64,000 nucleotides of DNA. Origin: Nitrospirota bacterium. GTDB lineage: Bacteria; Nitrospirota; Thermodesulfovibrionia; Thermodesulfovibrionales; Magnetobacteriaceae. The notes beneath the pieces were generated by a model. It had not been told where the DNA came from and ran no database searches. It was given only the letters and a program-made list of their open reading frames with translations. The position numbers and the translations under genes are program-made. The stretch lies in contig JADFXG010000009.1 in NCBI GenBank assembly GCA_015233895.1, positions 60,991-124,990 of the forward strand, given 5' to 3'. Every line of letters starts with the position of its first letter. Position 1 is the stretch's first letter. Positions 16,190 through 24,902 of this stretch are shown piece by piece.

Positions 16190-17893
16190 ATGGACCTGCA
16201 AAGAGTCAGAGACGATATAAAGTCCCGTTTAGACATAGTGGATGTAATTTCAAAATATGTGAATTTGAAAAGATCCGGGGCTAATTTCAAGGGGTTGTGT
16301 CCGTTTCACAGTGAAAAGACATCCTCATTTACGGTAAGTCCAGTAAGGCAGGTGTTTCATTGCTTCGGATGCGGCGCAGGCGGAGACATCTTCACATTTG
16401 TCATGAAAGAGGAGGGACTTGCCTACCTTGATGCCCTTAAGCAGTTGGCAGAGCAGGCAGGGGTCAAAATTGACAGCAATTTTTATCCGCAAGGAATGGG
16501 TACGGAGGGCAGACAGGAGTATCTCAATATTCACGCGGAGGCCAGGGAGTTTTTTCGGGCAATTTTTAAGAAATCAGAGAAGGCCAACAGTTATCTGCGT
16601 CTAAGAGGGTTAAGCGATGAGAGTTTAGATGAGTTCTCAATAGGTTTTGCTCCTGATAGTAAGGATATGCTCTATAAGCACCTAAAGAGCCGCGGCCATC
16701 TGGATGGTAAGATACTTGAGACCTCTTTGGTAAGTATAAGGGAAAATATGCCTTTTGATGTTTTCAGAAGGAGAATAATGTTTCCTATAGATACAGCTAA
16801 AGGGCAGACGATAGCCTTTGGCGGCAGAGCTCTCGATGATGTTCCTCCCAAATATTTAAATTCCTCAGAAACACCACTGTTTAAAAAGAAGAGGACACTC
16901 TATGGCCTCAGCCAGGCTTATGATGCAATCTCTAAAGCCAGATCGGTAGTCATAGTGGAGGGGTATCTGGACGTAATAATGTGTCATCAGTATGGGATTA
17001 AAAATGTGGTGGCGCCACTTGGCACTGCGCTTTCTGAGGAGCATGCCACACTGTTAAAACGCAGTGCCGATGAAGTTACTGTGCTTTTTGACGGGGATGA
17101 GGCCGGAGTGAGAGCTGCAAGGCGTGCAATATCACTGATAAGCAAGAAGGGGTTGATAGCTAAAGGAGTGGTAATACCCGGGAAAAATGATCCTGACAGC
17201 CTCCTTAGGCAAGACGGTCAACCTGCCCTTGCCGGACTGCTCTCCCAGTCAATGGGGTTTGTTGACTTTATGCTTTTTACCGGAGGCAACGGGATAGAAA
17301 ATCTCAGAGAGATATACCGGACAATAGAGGATGTTGAGGATACGGTTTTAAGGGGCAGACTGATTACAGAGTTATCAAAAAAGGGTGCAATTTCTGAGAC
17401 AACGTTAAGAGACTCCGTAAAAAGCCGCACCACAAACCAAAATAAAGAAATAACCGTACAAAGTTATAACCGCCTGATAGATGAGGAAATTCTATTTAAT
17501 GCTTATATGGGGTTTGAGGATGTGCGAGGGACGATAGCAGCCGATTTAGATTTGGGTATGCTTGAAAACTCAACCTTAAAGAAGGTCTTTTCCGGATTGT
17601 TTGAAGGACAACTTAACCCCACAAATGACAGTATCCTGGCAGTATGTACTGAGGAGGAAATCTCCTACATAACGTCTCTTATGGTACAGCCTTATGTTGA
17701 CACAGAAAATGTTGTACAAAATGTGTCTGACTGCCTGAAAAATATGAAGAAAAAAATTTATTTAAGAACCATAGCGGAAATAAACGGTAAAATAAAAATG
17801 GCAGAAAACCTAAACAATACTGAAACAATCTCGGTTTTGCAGGCTGAACTTTTAAGATTAAACAGATTAATAAAAACAAGTAAGGAAAATTAA
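16190..17893 (+). CDS. dnaG: DNA primase
   Basis: DnaG, 567 residues, makes RNA primers at the replication fork. The CHC2 zinc finger is intact at residues 37-61 (C-P-F-H ... C-F-G-C), followed by the RNA-polymerase core with FGGRALDD and the TOPRIM domain containing VIVEGYLDVI and LFDGDEAGVRAARRA. The C-terminal region, which binds the DnaB helicase, is present and helical, so the protein is full length. GAGG lies before the ATG. Unusually, rpoD does not follow: a tRNA gene begins 108 bases downstream. Confidence 0.97.
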   Translation: MDLQRVRDDIKSRLDIVDVISKYVNLKRSGANFKGLCPFHSEKTSSFTVSPVRQVFHCFGCGAGGDIFTFVMKEEGLAYLDALKQLAEQAGVKIDSNFYPQGMGTEGRQEYLNIHAEAREFFRAIFKKSEKANSYLRLRGLSDESLDEFSIGFAPDSKDMLYKHLKSRGHLDGKILETSLVSIRENMPFDVFRRRIMFPIDTAKGQTIAFGGRALDDVPPKYLNSSETPLFKKKRTLYGLSQAYDAISKARSVVIVEGYLDVIMCHQYGIKNVVAPLGTALSEEHATLLKRSADEVTVLFDGDEAGVRAARRAISLISKKGLIAKGVVIPGKNDPDSLLRQDGQPALAGLLSQSMGFVDFMLFTGGNGIENLREIYRTIEDVEDTVLRGRLITELSKKGAISETTLRDSVKSRTTNQNKEITVQSYNRLIDEEILFNAYMGFEDVRGTIAADLDLGMLENSTLKKVFSGLFEGQLNPTNDSILAVCTEEEISYITSLMVQPYVDTENVVQNVSDCLKNMKKKIYLRTIAEINGKIKMAENLNNTETISVLQAELLRLNRLIKTSKEN

Positions 17894-18001
17894 CGAGGAT
17901 TTAATAATTTTGCTTGCTAAACAGAAACAATATTTGTTACACTCTAACGTTGTAAACATATGAAGAAAGAGAAAAGCATAACGGCAAGCGAAAAATCAGC
18001 A

Positions 18002-18077
18002 GGGCCCATAGCTCAGTTGGTAGAGCTACCGGCTCATAACCGGTTGGTCCCAGGTTCGAGTCCTGGTGGGCCCACCA
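18002..18077 (+). tRNA. tRNA-Met (anticodon CAT), elongator type
   Basis: A complete cloverleaf: 7-bp acceptor stem GGGCCCA/TGGGCCC, D arm GCTC-AGTTGGTA-GAGC, anticodon arm ACCGG-CTCATAA-CCGGT, short variable loop TGGTC and T arm CCAGG-TTCGAGT-CCTGG, with the 3' CCA encoded. Anticodon CAT. Base 1 pairs with base 72 and the anticodon stem lacks the three G:C pairs of initiators, so it is not initiator tRNA. An Ile tRNA with lysidine-modified CAT cannot be fully excluded by eye. Confidence 0.95.
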
Positions 18078-18117
18078 CAAGAAAGGCATCTGAGTTAATC
18101 TTTTATATGGTGGGTAA

Positions 18118-18837
18118 GTGTTAGAAGAGATTGGTCTCCTAAAAGAGATACAGGCTCTTGACAGTGAAGTAATAAGAATTAAACTTCTTATCGAAAAAAC
18201 GCCTAAAACGGTGGTTGAGTACGATAAGGCTCTTAATGCTGCTAAATCAGATGTAGCTCTGAAAAGGGCGGCAGTTGATAAGGCGATAAAACAAAGGAAA
18301 GACCTGGAGCTGCTGGCAGAGGAAAAAAGTGCGCGAATCATAAAGATGAAAGGCCGCATTAACGACCTTAAATCAAATAAGGAATACAAAACCCACTTAA
18401 AAGAAATAGAACAAGTGGAAAGAGATAAGCGCCATGTAGAGGATGACATTTTAAACCTTATGGAGCAGATGGAAACCTATGACAAGGCATTAAAAAAATC
18501 AGAGCTTGCATTTACTAAGGAGGAGTCACACTATAACGAAAAGCTCTCCTACCTGAATAAAGAAAAAGCCGTTAGTGAAAAAGAGCTTGAAGGGCTGATT
18601 GCTAAAAGAAATAAACTGAGCAAAGAAATAAGTAAAGAAATCTATGATAAATATATTAAACTGCTTAGCAAGAAAAATGGGATAGCCGTAGTCAGAGCAG
18701 TGTCAGAGATTTGTTGTGGCTGTAATATGAGCATACCTCCCCAGTTGTTTGTAGAGGTTATGAAGAATGACCGCATTTTGACGTGCCCGCAATGTGGACG
18801 GATTCTGTGGTACGAAAATGAAAACAATAATAAGTAG
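18118..18837 (+). CDS. Coiled-coil zinc-ribbon protein (C4-type, DUF164)
   Basis: A 239-residue protein with long helical coiled coil over residues about 5-185 and a C-terminal zinc ribbon. Four cysteines form the knuckles: CCGCNMSIPP and TCPQCGRILWYE. This is the widespread DUF164-type family whose Helicobacter member has been linked to flagellar or transcription functions; the exact role is not established. The start is a GTG at 18118, 41 bases after the tRNA; no better start with an SD is visible. It is followed by the second WDH-repeat gene after a promoter-like region. Confidence 0.85.
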   Translation: MLEEIGLLKEIQALDSEVIRIKLLIEKTPKTVVEYDKALNAAKSDVALKRAAVDKAIKQRKDLELLAEEKSARIIKMKGRINDLKSNKEYKTHLKEIEQVERDKRHVEDDILNLMEQMETYDKALKKSELAFTKEESHYNEKLSYLNKEKAVSEKELEGLIAKRNKLSKEISKEIYDKYIKLLSKKNGIAVVRAVSEICCGCNMSIPPQLFVEVMKNDRILTCPQCGRILWYENENNNK

Positions 18838-18969
18838 AATTTCTAAGCCAACCACTATTAAACTGTTTTTTTTTAATAAATAAAGTTATAATAACTCACC
18901 GATATTTATAAGGGTTTAAGAGGAGTTCCTTACTCTTGGCATAAAATAAAATGATGGAGGTAAGTTTTT

Positions 18970-19440
18970 ATGAGTAAAAAGGGCTTTGATTCTTTTGAAG
19001 AGCTGATAGAGCGAGCGAGTAAATTTGTGGAGTCGCAGGGTGGTAAGTGGGACCACATGGCATGGCTGGAGTTTTTATCAGACATGCAGAAAAAGGGGTT
19101 TAATCTGTCCCATGATATGCAGTCATATCTGGGCTCTATGCTTGAGTCAATGAAGAAACTCAATAGCACACTTATGAGTACGAAGGGTTTTGAAAACGTT
19201 TTACTGGATATATCTGAAAGTACGATAGGCTTTATCAAAAAAACAAAAGGCACGTGGGACCATACAGGATGGGAGAGTTTTATAAAGGATGTTCAAAAGA
19301 CCGGCGTATCCTTAACTGAGGAGACAACAACATACCTTGGCGGGGTGCTTGAAGCTGCAAAAGAGCTTTATATGTTTCCTATGAAATCGACAAAGAACTC
19401 TGAGACAGAGAAAAAGCCTGCAGGTAAAGGTAAAGAATAA
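18970..19440 (+). CDS. WDH-repeat protein 2 (two-repeat helical protein, unknown function)
   Basis: A 156-residue paralogue of the protein at 2093-2509. Both internal units are well preserved: GGKWDHMAWLEFLSDMQKKG with a SMLESMKKL ending, and KGTWDHTGWESFIKDVQKTG with a GVLEAAKELY ending, about 75 residues apart. The consensus is G-x-W-D-H-x-x-W-x-x-F-(x5)-K-x-G. The last 20 residues are a disordered Lys/Glu tail. It is helical and soluble and has no signal peptide; a phasin-like or scaffold role would fit size and composition but is speculation. GGAGG lies ahead of the ATG, and a TATAAT occurs at 18887-18892. Confidence 0.85.
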   Translation: MSKKGFDSFEELIERASKFVESQGGKWDHMAWLEFLSDMQKKGFNLSHDMQSYLGSMLESMKKLNSTLMSTKGFENVLLDISESTIGFIKKTKGTWDHTGWESFIKDVQKTGVSLTEETTTYLGGVLEAAKELYMFPMKSTKNSETEKKPAGKGKE

Positions 19441-19567
19441 TAACAGTTCTATATAGGAAAGCTCTGGAGCGGGCACAAACACGAATCACAATAGCCTTTC
19501 CGCTCCATGGCTGCAGTGGTTTGTAAACAATCGGCGCAGTGAGTTATTTTAAGGAGAGCTAAGGGCA

Positions 19568-19906
19568 GTGGATGATTTCAAGAAATTCACAAAGCAGGAA
19601 AGTCTCATATATGACGAGGCAATAAAGACATTAAGTGCAGAAGTGGAACACGGCACAGGTTATGAGGATGCGGTAAACAGACTTGCGATAGAAGATTCGC
19701 AACTTAAACAGCTCATAAGTGATGACTTCTTAAAAATACTTATAGTGAAGCTGCACTATGAAAAGGGTATGACATTAAAAGAGGTAGCCTCCAAATTAAG
19801 TGTAACCCATGAGCTTATCGTAGCAACAAAAAATGAAATGCTTGAAGAGGTTCAAGGTTCAGCCATCAAGGCTTTCCATAGTGATGTAAAGTGGGGAAAT
19901 GCTTGA
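19568..19906 (+). CDS. Small protein with HTH-like segment
   Basis: A 112-residue acidic, helical protein that I do not recognise. Residues about 64-90 (GMTLKEVASKLSVTHELI...) read like a helix-turn-helix in which a small residue and a hydrophobic fall at the expected turn positions, so DNA binding is possible. The GTG start at 19568 follows AAGGAG. Its end overlaps the start of the deaminase gene by four bases, so the two are translated together; it may regulate or assist that enzyme. Confidence 0.6.
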   Translation: MDDFKKFTKQESLIYDEAIKTLSAEVEHGTGYEDAVNRLAIEDSQLKQLISDDFLKILIVKLHYEKGMTLKEVASKLSVTHELIVATKNEMLEEVQGSAIKAFHSDVKWGNA

Positions 19907-21240
19907 GTAACGGCATTGAGGTAGATTTTTTAATCACCGGCGATTATGTTGTCACTATGGAACCGCAAGTTGAACCGATAGTAAACGGGGCGGTTGCCGT
20001 ATCCGGCGGTGTAATAACTGAGGTCGGCACACTTGAAGCTCTTTCTAAAAAATATCAACCCGGCAGGATTTTGGGCGGTAAGGGTAGGGCGGTAATTCCA
20101 GGCCTTATAAACACTCACACTCATGCAGCCATGGTTTACTTTAGAGGGCTTGCCGATGATTTACCCCTTAAGGAATGGCTTGAGGGTTACATTTGGCCTG
20201 CCGAGGGCAAATGGTTAAGCGATGAGTTTGTAGCCGATGCAATAACCCTTGCCTGTCTTGAGATGATGTTAAACGGAATAACCATGTATAATGATATGTA
20301 TTTCTTTAAAGAGAGCATAGCAAGAACGACAAGAGATATGGGAATGAGGGTGGTTTTGGGTGCCGGCATTTTAGATTTTCCAACGGCCTCGGCTCAAAAT
20401 GCCGATGAATATCTGAGTAAGGCCGAAATTTTCATAAAAGACTGGCTATCCGCAGACAGCCTTATAACTCCGGCAGTATCCCCACATGCTCCATATACCT
20501 GTAGTCCGGACACACTTTTGAAAGCAAAGAGACTATCTGAGCGTTACGGTGTTTTGCTTCATACGCATCTTTCAGAGACCCGGCATGAGGTAGATGACAT
20601 AATAAAACTCTACGGGAGGCCTCCTGTAGAGCATCTAAGCGCATTAGGCGTACTGGATAATACGGTTATAGCAGCCCATTGTGTATGGGTAAGTGATAAA
20701 GAGATAGAGCTACTTTCAGAGTCAGGTGTTAGTGTGTCGCACTGTGTGGAGAGTAACCTTAAGCTTGCCTCAGGTATTGCTCCGGTAGTGCCAATGCTCA
20801 AAAAAGGTGTAAACGTAACTTTCGGAACGGATGGCGCTGCAAGTAACAATGACCTCGATATTTTTACCGAGATGTCAATAGCGGCAAGGCTTCACAAGGC
20901 TGTAAACAATGACCCAACGGTGCTTACCGCTAAGGATGCCCTCACAATGGCAACAATATCGGGAGCTAAAGCACTTGGAAAATCAGAAACCCTTGGCAGC
21001 ATTAAGGCTGGTAAACTTGCCGATTTGGTAATACTGAACCTCGATAAACCTCATCTTACACCTTTTTATGATATTTACTCCCTTATTGTCTATTCAATGA
21101 GGGCATCAGATGTTGACTCTGTTATGATAAACGGAAAACTTACGGTTGAAAACAAGGTTTGTCTCATGAAAGATGAGCAGGAGATAATAGAAAAGGCAAG
21201 ATGGTGGAAAGACAGGATTGCCGTAGAAACCAAAAACTGA
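19903..21240 (+). CDS. mtaD: MtaD-like 5'-methylthioadenosine/S-adenosylhomocysteine deaminase
   Basis: An amidohydrolase of the chlorohydrolase/ATZ-MtaD clade. Metal ligands are visible in NTHTHAAM (HxH), LLHTHLSETRHE, a later AAHCVW and GTDGAASNN. The set fits the mononuclear-metal deaminases that convert methylthioadenosine or S-adenosylhomocysteine to the inosine forms, part of methionine and SAM salvage; other purine or triazine substrates cannot be excluded. Length (445) is normal. I chose the TTG at 19903, whose TTGA overlaps the upstream stop and which is preceded by GGGGAAA; a GTG at 19891 is the alternative. A secreted-protein gene follows after 13 bases. Confidence 0.85.
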   Translation: MSNGIEVDFLITGDYVVTMEPQVEPIVNGAVAVSGGVITEVGTLEALSKKYQPGRILGGKGRAVIPGLINTHTHAAMVYFRGLADDLPLKEWLEGYIWPAEGKWLSDEFVADAITLACLEMMLNGITMYNDMYFFKESIARTTRDMGMRVVLGAGILDFPTASAQNADEYLSKAEIFIKDWLSADSLITPAVSPHAPYTCSPDTLLKAKRLSERYGVLLHTHLSETRHEVDDIIKLYGRPPVEHLSALGVLDNTVIAAHCVWVSDKEIELLSESGVSVSHCVESNLKLASGIAPVVPMLKKGVNVTFGTDGAASNNDLDIFTEMSIAARLHKAVNNDPTVLTAKDALTMATISGAKALGKSETLGSIKAGKLADLVILNLDKPHLTPFYDIYSLIVYSMRASDVDSVMINGKLTVENKVCLMKDEQEIIEKARWWKDRIAVETKN

Positions 21241-21253
21241 TAGTTTATTTACG

Positions 21254-22825
21254 ATGAAATTAATTTGTGTTTTCTCTTGCGCATTTTTTTTACATATATT
21301 AACACCAATCGAGGCAGCCATAGTGTTTAAGGCTGTGGATACGGGACAAAACATATGTTATGGTAATTTAGGTCCTATAACGTGCCCATCTTATGGGAGT
21401 AGTTTTTATGGTCAGGACGCTCAGTACGATAGTACAGTCCCTTACTATACTTTTAACGATAATCTCACTGTAGTTATAGATCAAAACACCGGGCTTATGT
21501 GGGAAAGAGCACATCATTCAAGCAAGGTAGATTATAATACGGCTAATGGGTATTGTGACAATCTCACCCTCGGCGGTTATACCGACTGGAGAGTGCCAAC
21601 TATCAAAGAACTGTTTTCTATATCGGACTCAAGGGGTGCCACACACAAGCGGTTTTATATAGATACAAACTATTTTGATCTGGAAATTCCCACAGAAGGG
21701 GAGCTTACCGGCACTCATACCTACGACATGATGGGGCAAACATGGTCATCTACGCTTCGTCCGGATAAAGTCAACACAGTGTATTTCTATAATTTTCTTG
21801 ATGGACACATCAAAAGCAATGGAACAGATGGTACTTTTGAGAATTTTTATCGTTGTGCAAGAGGCACATCCGGAGTGTTTGAAAACAGTTTTGTAAATAA
21901 CGGTAATGGAACCATTACCGACAGGGCAACCGGCTTACTGTGGCAACAAACCAACGGAGCAAAATCAACCAACTCCTATCAATTTACATGGAAGGATGCC
22001 CTAAATTACTGCGACAACCTTACGCTTGGAGGCATTTCCAATTGGCGTCTGCCAAACGTTAAAGAACTACAAAGCATAGTGGACTACTCTAATACTAACC
22101 CTGCTATAGACACAAACTATTTTCAAATAAATCAAACTACCGGAAGCTCGCTCTTTTTCTGGTCAAGTACGACAACCGGTGAACACACAGAATATGCCGA
22201 TTATGTTTGTTTTGGCCCTTGCAGCTCCGTAACAGGAGCAGATATTCATGGCCCTGGTGCTCAGCGTTCTGACCCAAAATACGATGATGGAACGGATTAT
22301 TCCGCTGGAATCGGCGATCAGAATGATTTAGTACAGATAAACAATTATGTCCGATGCGTATTTAGCAACGCCTCCACATCTGATTATGACAGTGCACTCA
22401 CTGAAATCAACACCCTTTATTTACGCAATGCTGCATATTTCGGTGAAAAATCAGGTGTAGTACAGATAGGAACTTCCTCCGATACGGTATATTACATTCA
22501 ATGGTATGCTAATGGCACCGCACTTATAGCCTGGACCGATGGTTATATGTATTATTATGACGGAACCAATACATACTATGCCAACGTAAACTGGAAAACA
22601 GCCGCCGACTGCTCACGGGCTGAAACTGCACTGAATGCTCTTTATAACCAAAACACTTCCACCTACGGCACAAGATCAGGTTCCGTATTACAGGAAAGTG
22701 GCAATTTAGGTTATTACTATGTCCAAAAGTTTAAAGACGGTACATCTATCGTTGCATGGCCGGATGGATTCCTGTATTACTTTGACGGCAGTACAATGAC
22801 AGCAACCGGAGGATATTGGAAATAA
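21254..22825 (+). CDS. Secreted protein with two DUF1566 (Lcl_C-like) domains
   Basis: A 523-residue exported protein with a signal peptide ending near IEA. Two copies of the DUF1566/Lcl C-terminal domain follow, each with a TGLxW core, CDNLTLGG and DWR/NWRLPNVKEL (about residues 60-210 and 215-375). The remaining C-terminal 140 residues are two copies of a ~65-residue module (YxxGTxxIAWxDGxxYYxDG), which looks like a beta-rich binding unit. DUF1566 proteins occur in large numbers in Nitrospirota, Deltaproteobacteria and legionellae, often at the cell surface; their function is unsettled. No GGAG site precedes the ATG. Confidence 0.8.
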   Translation: MKLICVFSCAFFLHILTPIEAAIVFKAVDTGQNICYGNLGPITCPSYGSSFYGQDAQYDSTVPYYTFNDNLTVVIDQNTGLMWERAHHSSKVDYNTANGYCDNLTLGGYTDWRVPTIKELFSISDSRGATHKRFYIDTNYFDLEIPTEGELTGTHTYDMMGQTWSSTLRPDKVNTVYFYNFLDGHIKSNGTDGTFENFYRCARGTSGVFENSFVNNGNGTITDRATGLLWQQTNGAKSTNSYQFTWKDALNYCDNLTLGGISNWRLPNVKELQSIVDYSNTNPAIDTNYFQINQTTGSSLFFWSSTTTGEHTEYADYVCFGPCSSVTGADIHGPGAQRSDPKYDDGTDYSAGIGDQNDLVQINNYVRCVFSNASTSDYDSALTEINTLYLRNAAYFGEKSGVVQIGTSSDTVYYIQWYANGTALIAWTDGYMYYYDGTNTYYANVNWKTAADCSRAETALNALYNQNTSTYGTRSGSVLQESGNLGYYYVQKFKDGTSIVAWPDGFLYYFDGSTMTATGGYWK

Positions 22826-22887
22826 TGCATTCTATATGCCTGTTAATAACGAGTGTACATTCATAGAAAAGATTTTATCTGAAAACG

Positions 22888-23514
22888 CTACTCAGTGTTG
22901 TAGAAGTTGTATTTTATTTCATTTGCGATAGTGGTCTCAGGGCCATGTCCCGGAAACACTCTTGTCTGAGGCGGTAGTCCCATCAGACGCCTGAAGGATT
23001 TCTTTAAATCCTTTGAACTACCGCCGGGAAGGTCAGTCCTTCCCACCGAACCCTCAAACAATGTGTCACCAGTAATGACAATTCCCTCGCCATAAAGGCA
23101 AATCCCTCCCCAGGTGTGCCCCGGGGTATGAATTACTTCAAAACTGTAATTGCCAATCGTTATCTTATCCCCCTCTGCGAGAAACTGATCGGGTTTTGGC
23201 AGATTATCCATCTGATGGCCCCAAAATGCTGCCATCTCTTTTGCTGATTCATATATGGTGCGTTCATCGGCATGCATTAAAAGAAGGGGGTTAAGGGCAT
23301 CCTTTATTTCAGGAATACCCCCTATGTGGTCAAAATGCGTGTGTGTACAAACGATACTCTTTAAACTCAGTGACTTTTCCGTTACAAAGTCTATAATTCT
23401 GTCGGGCTCATCGCCGGGGTCTATTACTATAGCCTCCCTTGTGTCATCATCAGAGACAACATAACAGTTAACTTGAAGCGGGCCTACAATAAAGCACTTA
23501 ATCAATAATCCCAT
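22888..23514 (-). CDS. MBL-fold metallohydrolase (glyoxalase II-like, YcbL type)
   Basis: A 208-residue metallo-beta-lactamase-fold hydrolase. The metal site reads THTHFDHIGG, with the second histidine in HTPGHTWGG, an aspartate in ITGDTLFEGSVGRTD and a last histidine in FPGHGPET. The short length and GRTDLPGG segment match the YcbL-like subgroup related to glyoxalase II (hydroxyacylglutathione hydrolase) but lacking its C-terminal helical domain. It probably hydrolyses thioesters; true substrate unknown. GAGG lies ahead of the ATG. It lies downstream of atpBE on the same strand and may be co-transcribed. Confidence 0.88.
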   Translation of the reverse strand: MGLLIKCFIVGPLQVNCYVVSDDDTREAIVIDPGDEPDRIIDFVTEKSLSLKSIVCTHTHFDHIGGIPEIKDALNPLLLMHADERTIYESAKEMAAFWGHQMDNLPKPDQFLAEGDKITIGNYSFEVIHTPGHTWGGICLYGEGIVITGDTLFEGSVGRTDLPGGSSKDLKKSFRRLMGLPPQTRVFPGHGPETTIANEIKYNFYNTE

Positions 23515-23591
23515 CTTTCAGCCTCCGCAGCAGCTGCCACTGGAACGACATGATCCCTAACACAATATAGCTATACCTTTTATATCCCTTT

Positions 23592-23930
23592 TTAGAAGAA
23601 CAACTTCTGGTTCATAAGTACACCCAGGGACAGTAAGAAAGCATAAATACAAAGTGATTCAATCATAGCAAGACCGATAATCAACGTGGTGGTAATCTTA
23701 CCAGAGGCGCCGGGATTCCTTGCCACACCGTCACATGCCTTACTAAGACCAAGTCCCTGACCAATTCCAGTGCCAAGCGCAGCTATGCCCAGCCCTATCA
23801 GTGCTCCGATAGCGGCAAAAGCTTTAACGTTTGAACTTGTCTGACCGTCAGTATCTCCGGCATACAAAGTTGCTGCGGGAACCGCCAGTACTATCGTCAC
23901 TACAAACAGTAAAACCAAAAATCTCTTCAT
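23592..23930 (-). CDS. atpE: ATP synthase F0 subunit c, with N-terminal leader
   Basis: The proteolipid that forms the rotating c-ring. Mature helices are recognisable: helix 1 with GTGIGQGLG, the loop ARNPGA (the Arg-x-Pro loop that contacts F1), and helix 2 with the ion-binding glutamate in AMIESLCIY. Glutamine in helix 1, Glu-Ser and a tyrosine five residues later resemble the Na+-binding site of Ilyobacter-type c-rings; the threonine that follows there is leucine here. A signal-like hydrophobic leader of about 25 residues precedes helix 1, giving 112 residues instead of ~80. The ATG at 23930 has GGAGG; a GTG at 23945 overlaps it. It follows atpB after 26 bases. Confidence 0.93.
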   Translation of the reverse strand: MKRFLVLLFVVTIVLAVPAATLYAGDTDGQTSSNVKAFAAIGALIGLGIAALGTGIGQGLGLSKACDGVARNPGASGKITTTLIIGLAMIESLCIYAFLLSLGVLMNQKLFF

Positions 23931-23956
23931 GTACTTATCCTCCACAATATTGTTTA

Positions 23957-24628
23957 TTAATGTGACTCATCAACTGCACCTGCAAAGTACAGTGTAGTTA
24001 ACAAAACAAAAACAAAAGCCTGCACCACACTTACTAAAATGCCAAGACCTAAAAACACTATTGGAATCACCGCAGGAGCTAACAATCCTAACACTGACAG
24101 GATTATGTGCTTTGACAGCATGTTCCCAAAAAGCCTGACTGAGAGCGTGACAGGACGTGCTAAATGCCCGATAAACTCTATTACAAACATCATAATCATT
24201 AGCGGTATCGCATATATTGACCGTACAGGACCCAAAAATTGGTTTATGTATTTGCCGCCATGCTCTCTAAGCCCAAAGTAGTGGGTTGCCAAAAACACCG
24301 GTATTGCACACGAGGCTGTCATATTAATGTCACTGGTTGGCGCTTCAAAACCGGGAATCAAACCCATCAAATTACAAGTAAGGATGTACAGGCCAAGGGT
24401 TCCTATCATAGGAAACATTGAATCAACCCAATGGTGGTTTATGTTATCCTTACAAAAATCATACAGAGCCTCAACAATTCCCTCAGCCACGTTTTGTGTT
24501 CCAACTGGCACCAGCTTTAAGGACCCTCTGACTATAAATGCCACCGTTATAAGTATAATCATTGCTAACCACGAGTACGTGACAAAGGGCGGTACCCCCT
24601 GTATATGTATAAGTGCATGTGACTCCAA
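23957..24628 (-). CDS. atpB: ATP synthase F0 subunit a
   Basis: The stator subunit that forms the ion half-channels with the c-ring. The essential arginine lies in LSVRLFGNM, within the fourth/fifth membrane helix region; other family segments are LTCNLMGLIPGFE and a C-terminal VVQAFVFVLLTTLYFAGA. Length of 223 is normal. I placed the start at the TTG at 24628 because AAGGAGG is then five bases away; the TTG at 24634 would abut it. Only the a and c genes are here; the b, delta, alpha, gamma, beta and epsilon genes are not in the window, so the operon is split. Confidence 0.94.
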   Translation of the reverse strand: MESHALIHIQGVPPFVTYSWLAMIILITVAFIVRGSLKLVPVGTQNVAEGIVEALYDFCKDNINHHWVDSMFPMIGTLGLYILTCNLMGLIPGFEAPTSDINMTASCAIPVFLATHYFGLREHGGKYINQFLGPVRSIYAIPLMIMMFVIEFIGHLARPVTLSVRLFGNMLSKHIILSVLGLLAPAVIPIVFLGLGILVSVVQAFVFVLLTTLYFAGAVDESH

Positions 24629-24657
24629 TTTCAACCTCCTTATTACAAAATATGACT

Positions 24658-24687
24658 ATGTTACTCACTTATCAGATTAAATGTCAA
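24658..24687 (-). promoter_or_regulatory. Sigma70 promoter of atpBE
   Basis: On the minus strand, TTGACA (complement of 24682-24687) and TAACAT (complement of 24658-24663) with an 18-base spacer, about 30 bases before the atpB start. Confidence 0.6.
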
Positions 24688-24902
24688 GAACCCAATAAAA
24701 TATTTTTATTTTACATATTGTCTCACTTGTAAGATTGAAATAATAATTTTAGAATAGGTCAGGGTGTTATACTTGAGAATCAGCAGTTGAAAATATGAAA
24801 TATTTAATGTCCAGAGTCAATTTTCAAATTAGTATCATTAAATAATTTTAATAAGTTTTTAGCCCTTAACAAAGCTTTTTCAGAACTTTTTTTTTCAAAT
24901 AT

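Noticed and set aside
18002..18077. Initiator tRNA-fMet
   Set aside because: The 1-72 bases pair and the anticodon stem lacks three consecutive G:C pairs, so it is an elongator-type tRNA.
19457..19506. Two competing stems (GGAAAG/CTTTCC and GGAGCGG/CCGCTCC) after WDH-repeat gene 2
   Set aside because: The pairings overlap at their right arms and no T-run follows; could be chance.
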